This document shows, one piece after another, positions 59,684 to 64,000 of a stretch of 64,000 nt of DNA. The position numbers and the translations under genes were made by a program. Position 1 is the first letter of the stretch; each line of letters opens with the position of its first letter. The notes beneath the pieces are model-generated. The model saw only the letters and a program-made list of their open reading frames with translations, had not been told where the DNA came from and did not search any database. The DNA comes from Streptomyces tsukubensis (GTDB lineage Bacteria > Actinomycetota > Actinomycetes > Streptomycetales > Streptomycetaceae). The stretch is from the NCBI RefSeq assembly GCF_003932715.1, contig NZ_CP020700.1, positions 3,184,501 to 3,248,500 of the forward strand, read 5' to 3'.

Positions 59684-61419
59684 CGGGTCGGCACCGTTCT
59701 CGTGTCCCGGCCGGACCGCAGCACGGTCCCCGGTACGGCTCCGGTCACCCGGTCGTCGCGGATCGTCTCGACCCCGTTGACCCGCACCGACACCACCCCG
59801 ATCGCCTTCGCATCGAGCCGGGGGCTGCCGCCGGGCAGATCGTGGACGAGCTGTGCGGGCCCGGCGTCGATCCGTTCGGGGTCGAAGAGTACGAGGTCGG
59901 CGTGGTGGCCCTCGGTGATCCGGCCGCGTCCGCGCAGCCCGAACAGGCGGGCGGGATCGTCGGTGAGCATCCGGACCGCCGTCTCCAGCGGCACCAGCTT
60001 CCGGCCGCGCAGACAGTCCCCGATGAAGCGGGTGGTGTACGGGGCTCCGCACATCCGGTCCAGATGGGCGCCCGCGTCGGAGCCGCCGAGGAGCACGTCC
60101 TCGTGCTCCCAGGTGCGCCGCCGCAGCTCCCAGGAGGCGGGGTCGTTGTCGGTGGGCATCGGCCAGAGCACGGTCCGCAGTCCGTCGCGGGCGCAGATCT
60201 CGACCAGGCAGTGGAAGGGGTCCTGCCCGCGTTCGGCGGCGATATTGGCGACGACCCGGCCGGTGAGCCCCTCGTTCTCGGTGCTGTACGTGTCCCCGAT
60301 GACGTACCGGGCGAAGTCCGCGAGCCGCCGGAACACCCCGGCCTCCGGGGAGTCGGCGCGGCGCAGCAGCTCCGCCCGTACCTCCGGATCGCGCAGTCGC
60401 GCGATCCGCTCCGGCACCGGGAGGCCGAGGACCTCGCCCCAGCCGGGGATCAGGTTGAGCGCGCAGAAGGTGCCGAGGGACATGTTCATGGGGGCGAGGA
60501 TCGGCATGGTGAGGGCGACGATCCGGCCGCCCGCGGCCCGGGCCCGTTCGCTCGCCAGCAGCTGCCGGGGCACCCGGTCCGGGACGGCGGCGTCGACGGT
60601 GAGGACGTTCCAGTTGAGCGGGCGTCCGGCCGCTGCGGTCATGGCGACGAAGAGGTCGATCTCGTCGTCGCTGAAGCGGTCGAGGCAGCCGGCGACGATC
60701 GCCTCCAGCTGGGTGCCTTCGTGTGCGCCGACGGCCCGGGAGAGCGCGAGGAGTTCGTCGGGGCGGGCGTGGCGGGAGGCGACGGGCCTGCCGTCCCCGT
60801 CGGAGTGGGTGCCGGACTGGGTGGTCGACAGTCCCCAGGCACCGGCGCGCAGAGCGTCGTGGAGCAGGTCCACCATCGCCGTGAGCTGTTCGGCGGTGGG
60901 CCGGCCGCCGATCGCGTCCTCGCCCATGACGTGCCGCCGCAGCGCGCAGTGGCCGACCATGAATCCGGCGTTGACGGCGATCCGGCCCTCCAGCGCGTCG
61001 AGGTATTCGCCGAAGGTGTGCCAGTTCCAGGGCGCGCCCTCTTCCAGGGCGATCAGGGACATGCCTTCGACGCGGGCCAGCATCCGCCGGGTGTAGTCGG
61101 CGTCGGCGGGGCGGGCGGGGTGGAGGGGGGCGAGGGTGAAACCGCAGTTGCCGCCCGCGACGGTGGTGACGCCGTGGTTGAGGGACGGGGTGGCGTAGGG
61201 GTCCCAGAAGAGCTGGGCGTCGTAGTGGGTGTGCGGGTCGACGAAGCCGGGGGCGAGCACCAGACCGGCGGCGTCCTCCGTGGTGCGGGCCGTCTCGGTG
61301 ACGGTGCCCGGCGGGGCGACGACGGCGATCCGGCCGTTCCGCAGGCCGACGTCGGCGGGGTACGCGCTCGTTCCGGTGCCGTCCACGACGGTCGCGGACC
61401 GGACGAGGTGGTCGAGCAT
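59680..61419 (-). CDS. N-acyl-D-amino-acid deacylase-like amidohydrolase
   Basis: This 579-aa metallohydrolase has the N-terminal FVDPHTHYDAQLFWDP (metal His-x-His) near residue 62. Later come VTTVAGGNCGFTLAP, MVGHCALRRHVMG, and DVLLGGSDAGAHLDRMCG (metal Asp) near 440. These features fit the D-aminoacylase branch. It cleaves an N-acyl amide bond; real substrate unknown. AGGGAGGAG lies 9 bases before ATG 61419. It is coupled to the aldehyde dehydrogenase downstream. Confidence 0.85.
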   Translation of the reverse strand: MLDHLVRSATVVDGTGTSAYPADVGLRNGRIAVVAPPGTVTETARTTEDAAGLVLAPGFVDPHTHYDAQLFWDPYATPSLNHGVTTVAGGNCGFTLAPLHPARPADADYTRRMLARVEGMSLIALEEGAPWNWHTFGEYLDALEGRIAVNAGFMVGHCALRRHVMGEDAIGGRPTAEQLTAMVDLLHDALRAGAWGLSTTQSGTHSDGDGRPVASRHARPDELLALSRAVGAHEGTQLEAIVAGCLDRFSDDEIDLFVAMTAAAGRPLNWNVLTVDAAVPDRVPRQLLASERARAAGGRIVALTMPILAPMNMSLGTFCALNLIPGWGEVLGLPVPERIARLRDPEVRAELLRRADSPEAGVFRRLADFARYVIGDTYSTENEGLTGRVVANIAAERGQDPFHCLVEICARDGLRTVLWPMPTDNDPASWELRRRTWEHEDVLLGGSDAGAHLDRMCGAPYTTRFIGDCLRGRKLVPLETAVRMLTDDPARLFGLRGRGRITEGHHADLVLFDPERIDAGPAQLVHDLPGGSPRLDAKAIGVVSVRVNGVETIRDDRVTGAVPGTVLRSGRDTRTVPTR

Positions 61420-61752
61420 CGTCTCTCTCCTCCCTGGGGCGCGGTCGCCTAGGCGGAGCGGCCGCGGGTCTTGACCTCTCGCTCCCGGTCTCTCCCGGGC
61501 GGGCGGCGGGCCGTCCCGCCCCGGCACCCGGCGGGCCGGGGGGCCCGGCGTTCCGGCCGCCGGTGGACCCGGCGGACCCAGCGGACCTGGTGGGCCCGGC
61601 GGTTCCGGCGGTTCCGGCCGCCGGTGGGCCCGGTGGACCCTGCGGTTCCGGCCGCCGGTCCGGGCGCGCCGGACACATCAGACGGCCGGACGGCTCCGGC
61701 GGAGCACGTCGGGCCCGTCAGACGGCGGGACCGCTCCGGCGCGGCGCGGCGG
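61420..61752. other. 333-bp Gly/Pro-type low-complexity spacer
   Basis: Between two minus-strand genes lies a GC-rich segment built of degenerate 9-bp units such as GGTGGACCC/GGCGGACCC. Read in frame on one strand it gives collagen-like Gly-x-Pro strings. No start with good support was found, so I do not annotate a gene. Confidence 0.5.
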
Positions 61753-62883
61753 TCACGCCGCTCCGGTCGCCGTCTGCCGGAAGCGGGTGGTGCGGTGCAC
61801 CGGATCGGTGTCGATATGCGGGATCACGTGCTCACCGATCAGCCGGATCGTGGTCATGGTGTCCTCGTACGAGATGCCGATCGGCAGCCCGAAGGACAGC
61901 TGGTCGGCGCCCGCCTGCTCCCAGCGCTTGCACTGCCTGCGGACCTCGTCCGGGTCGCCGCAGATCATCAGCTCCTCTGCGATGAGGAGTTCGACGATCT
62001 CGGCGGTGTAGTCGGGCAGCAGCTCGGGCCATTCGGGGATGCCCTCGGGGCGCGGGAACGTGTCGTGGTAGCGGAAGAGCAGCGACTGGAGGTAGTTGAG
62101 CCCGCCGGAGACGGCGATCTCGACGGCCTTGTCGTGGGTCTCCGCGCAGATCGCGGTGGAGGTCACCATGACGTTGTCGTTGACGAAGGCGCCGACGGGC
62201 TCCGCCTCTCCGACCGCCGTCTTGTAGGACTCCAGGACCCACTCCATATCGGAGACCTTCTGGACGCTGAAGCCGAGGACGCCGAGGCCCTTCCGTCCGG
62301 CCATGGCGTACGAGGGCGGCGAACCCGCCGCGTACCACATGGGCGGATGGGCCGCCCCGTACGGCTTGGGGAGCACCTTCCGCGGCGGCAGGGACCAGTG
62401 GCGGCCGGTGAAGCCCTCGTATTCGTCCTGCAGCCACATCTTCGGGAACTCCGCGATCGTCTCCTCCCACATCTCCTTGGTGTGGTTCATATCGGTGATG
62501 CCGGGGAGGAAGCCGAGGATCTCGTGGCTGCCCGCGCCGCGTCCGGAGCCGAATTCGAACCGGCCCTCGGAGAGGTGGTCGAGCATCGCGACCTTCTCCG
62601 CGACCTTGACCGGGTGGTTGACGGGGGCGAGGGGGTTGAAGATGCCGGAGCCGAGGTGGATGCGGTCGGTGGCGTGGGCGAGGTAGCCGAGGAAGACGTC
62701 GTTGGCGGAGAGGTGGGAGTACTCCTCCAGGAAGTGGTGCTCGGAGGCCCAGGCGTATTTGAAGCCGGCCCGGTCGGCGGCGACGATGTACTCGGTCTCC
62801 TCCATGAGCGCCTTGTGCTCGGCGAGCGGGTCGGTCTCGGCGCGCTTTCCGACGTATCCCTGTACGAAGATCCCGAATTCCAC
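61753..62883 (-). CDS. LLM-class flavin/F420 oxidoreductase
   Basis: This 376-aa protein starts at GTG 62883. It has luciferase-like features: MEFGIFVQGYVGK at the N-terminus, the AWASEHHFLEEYS motif, LGSGIFNPLAPVNHPVKVAE and LSEGRFEFGSGRGAGSHEI. Its length and sequence are those of bacterial luciferase-like monooxygenases rather than the shorter F420 reductases. Two inverted repeats (CTGAC/T-N5-GTCAG) precede it, so it is probably the first gene of the regulated unit. It may oxidise the substrate whose product is handled by the downstream amidohydrolase and aldehyde dehydrogenase. Confidence 0.82.
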   Translation of the reverse strand: MEFGIFVQGYVGKRAETDPLAEHKALMEETEYIVAADRAGFKYAWASEHHFLEEYSHLSANDVFLGYLAHATDRIHLGSGIFNPLAPVNHPVKVAEKVAMLDHLSEGRFEFGSGRGAGSHEILGFLPGITDMNHTKEMWEETIAEFPKMWLQDEYEGFTGRHWSLPPRKVLPKPYGAAHPPMWYAAGSPPSYAMAGRKGLGVLGFSVQKVSDMEWVLESYKTAVGEAEPVGAFVNDNVMVTSTAICAETHDKAVEIAVSGGLNYLQSLLFRYHDTFPRPEGIPEWPELLPDYTAEIVELLIAEELMICGDPDEVRRQCKRWEQAGADQLSFGLPIGISYEDTMTTIRLIGEHVIPHIDTDPVHRTTRFRQTATGAA

Positions 62884-63038
62884 GGGTGGTTCACCGTCCT
62901 CGGTTCTGGAGGTTCTGGGTCCCGGCGGGGTTCGTGCGCGATGGTGTCGGCTCCCGGGCGCTCTCGTTCCGGGCCTTCCCGGTGGTGCGGCGGCCCGGCG
63001 CTCCGGCATCCGCCGCATCCATCCCCGACCCACCACAA

Positions 63039-63113
63039 CTGACACATCGTCAGATAACTGCGGTCGACTGTTCCACCGCCCCTCCGCGACGTCAATAGCT
63101 GATGGTGCGTCAG
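63039..63113 (-). promoter_or_regulatory. Two operator-like inverted repeats
   Basis: CTGACACATCGTCAG (63039-63053) and CTGATGGTGCGTCAG (63099-63113), centres 60 bases apart, share the CTGAC/T-N5-GTCAG layout with the perfect palindrome at 15648. They lie upstream of the LLM gene and downstream of the SDR gene, both on the minus strand. Confidence 0.65.
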
Positions 63114-63135
63114 ATACATTCGGTACGGGACGGGG

Positions 63136-63993
63136 TCAGACCGCGGTGACCCCGGCCAGCCAGCCCCCGTCGATGACGATCGGCTGCCCGGTGATGTACG
63201 AGGAGTCCTCGCAGCTCAGGAAGAGCACCAGCCGGGCGATCTCCTCCGGCCGCCCGGCCCGGCCCAGCGGCACCAGCTTGCGGTAGAGCGCCGCGGCCGA
63301 CTCACGGGCCTCCTCGGGATCGGCGCGCGGGTTGAGCACGGTCGGGTCGGTCATCGGGGTGTCCACCGCCCCCGGGCAGACCGCGTTCACCCGGATACCC
63401 TTGGCCGCCAGTTCCAGTGCCGCGACCCGGGTCAGCCCGATCACCGCGTGCTTGGAGGCGGTGTACGCGCCCAGATATGCCATGCCCGTCATACCCGCGT
63501 ACGAGGCGATGTTGACGATCGTGCCGCCGCCGGCCGCCTCGATCTCGGGCGCCACGGCCTTGATGCCGAGGAAGACCCCGACCTGGTTGACCTGGGTGAT
63601 CTCCTGGAACTCGGCCGCCGGGGTGCGGACCAGTCGGTTGAAGCGCGATACGCCCGCGTTGTTGACCAGTCCGTCGATCCGCCCGAACCGGTCCTTGGCG
63701 GTGGCGACGGCGGCCGCCCAGTCCTCCTCCCGGCTCACGTCGAGCCGGACGTAGACCGCGGTCTTCTCGCCCAGGTCGGCGGCGACGGCCGCGCCCTGCT
63801 CGTCGAGGATGTCCCCGAGGACGACCCGGGCGCCCTCGGCGGCGAAAAGCCGGGCTTCCGCCTCGCCCTGTCCGCGCGCGGCCCCCGTGATCAGCACGGT
63901 CCGCCCGGCCAGCTTCCCGCCGCCCGCGCCCCCGCCCGTATCCGTACCCGCGTCCGTACCCGTACCCGCGTCCGTACCCGTACCGCTGCTCAT
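63136..63993 (-). CDS. SDR-family oxidoreductase with repeat-coded N-terminus
   Basis: This 285-aa protein starts at ATG 63993, 7 bases from the window edge. Residues 1-26 are Gly/Thr/Asp-rich, encoded by a CGTACC-type repeat (63938-63984). The SDR domain has TVLITGAARGQGEAEARLF, LDVSREED, NNAGVSRFN, the active-site YTASK near residue 182 and PGAVDTPM, ending SSYITGQPIVIDGG. It oxidises or reduces an alcohol/ketone with NAD(P). It probably belongs with the LLM/amidohydrolase/ALDH genes, although the operator-bearing gap separates it from them. Confidence 0.85.
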   Translation of the reverse strand: MSSGTGTDAGTGTDAGTDTGGGAGGGKLAGRTVLITGAARGQGEAEARLFAAEGARVVLGDILDEQGAAVAADLGEKTAVYVRLDVSREEDWAAAVATAKDRFGRIDGLVNNAGVSRFNRLVRTPAAEFQEITQVNQVGVFLGIKAVAPEIEAAGGGTIVNIASYAGMTGMAYLGAYTASKHAVIGLTRVAALELAAKGIRVNAVCPGAVDTPMTDPTVLNPRADPEEARESAAALYRKLVPLGRAGRPEEIARLVLFLSCEDSSYITGQPIVIDGGWLAGVTAV

Positions 63994-64000
63994 CGGCCCA

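Overview
The window is a piece of a Streptomyces-type chromosome. GC content is very high with G/C-biased third codon positions. GTG starts are common, and so are Tat and lipoprotein signals, an AfsR-type regulator, helix-turn-helix/DUF397 pairs, F420 biosynthesis and flavin/F420 oxidoreductases. No rRNA, CRISPR array or replication origin was seen.

Layout. 1-2.9 kb: a partial gene, a MauD-like thioredoxin membrane protein and a Tat-exported cysteine/tryptophan-rich protein in one operon, then small membrane proteins. 3-12 kb: cell envelope genes, namely a stand-alone MurF, a secreted SGNH hydrolase, a polytopic membrane protein and a D-Ala-D-Ala carboxypeptidase with a very long acidic cytoplasmic tail. 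12-16.5 kb: a GPP34 protein, an HTH/DUF397 pair, and a divergent dimeric-barrel/SDR pair around a perfect 15-bp palindrome. 16.5-27.5 kb: a NACHT NTPase (possible antiphage protein), two tandem dimethylformamidase-like secreted proteins, an AfsR-type regulator and an MFS exporter. 27.6-36.8 kb: fbiC, a TPR protein, an ADP-ribosylglycohydrolase that has lost its metal ligands, a secreted protein-arginine deiminase, a MITE, a NADAR protein and a secreted repeat protein.

36.9-38 kb holds the most unusual feature. On the minus strand, directly after an unassigned 243-aa gene, are two tandem tRNA-like units whose 3' halves precede their 5' halves. Each has a complementary 7-bp acceptor stem, D arm, anticodon stem and T arm only if it is read as circularly permuted. 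The flanks of each can pair beyond the anticodon stem.

38-46.5 kb is accessory DNA: a DUF4232-like lipoprotein, an imine-reductase-like enzyme, two HTH/DUF397 modules with duplicated DUF397 genes, several small unassigned proteins, a truncated aminoglycoside-phosphotransferase-like gene and a relic of an IS5-type transposase. 47.5-50.7 kb is a compact terpene locus: a class I terpene synthase followed by two Rieske oxygenases. It is followed by a UvrA-like ABC protein with its own promoter. 53.8-57.9 kb: a divergent TetR/RibD-like pair sharing a repeated operator, an F420/flavin LLM oxidoreductase and an APC permease. 58.2-64 kb: a catabolic-looking minus-strand run (SDR, LLM oxidoreductase, D-aminoacylase-like amidohydrolase, aldehyde dehydrogenase). 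Its promoter region carries the same palindrome family found at 15.65 kb, suggesting one regulon controlled by a regulator outside the window.

Functional assignments come from recognising motifs by eye. No database search was possible.
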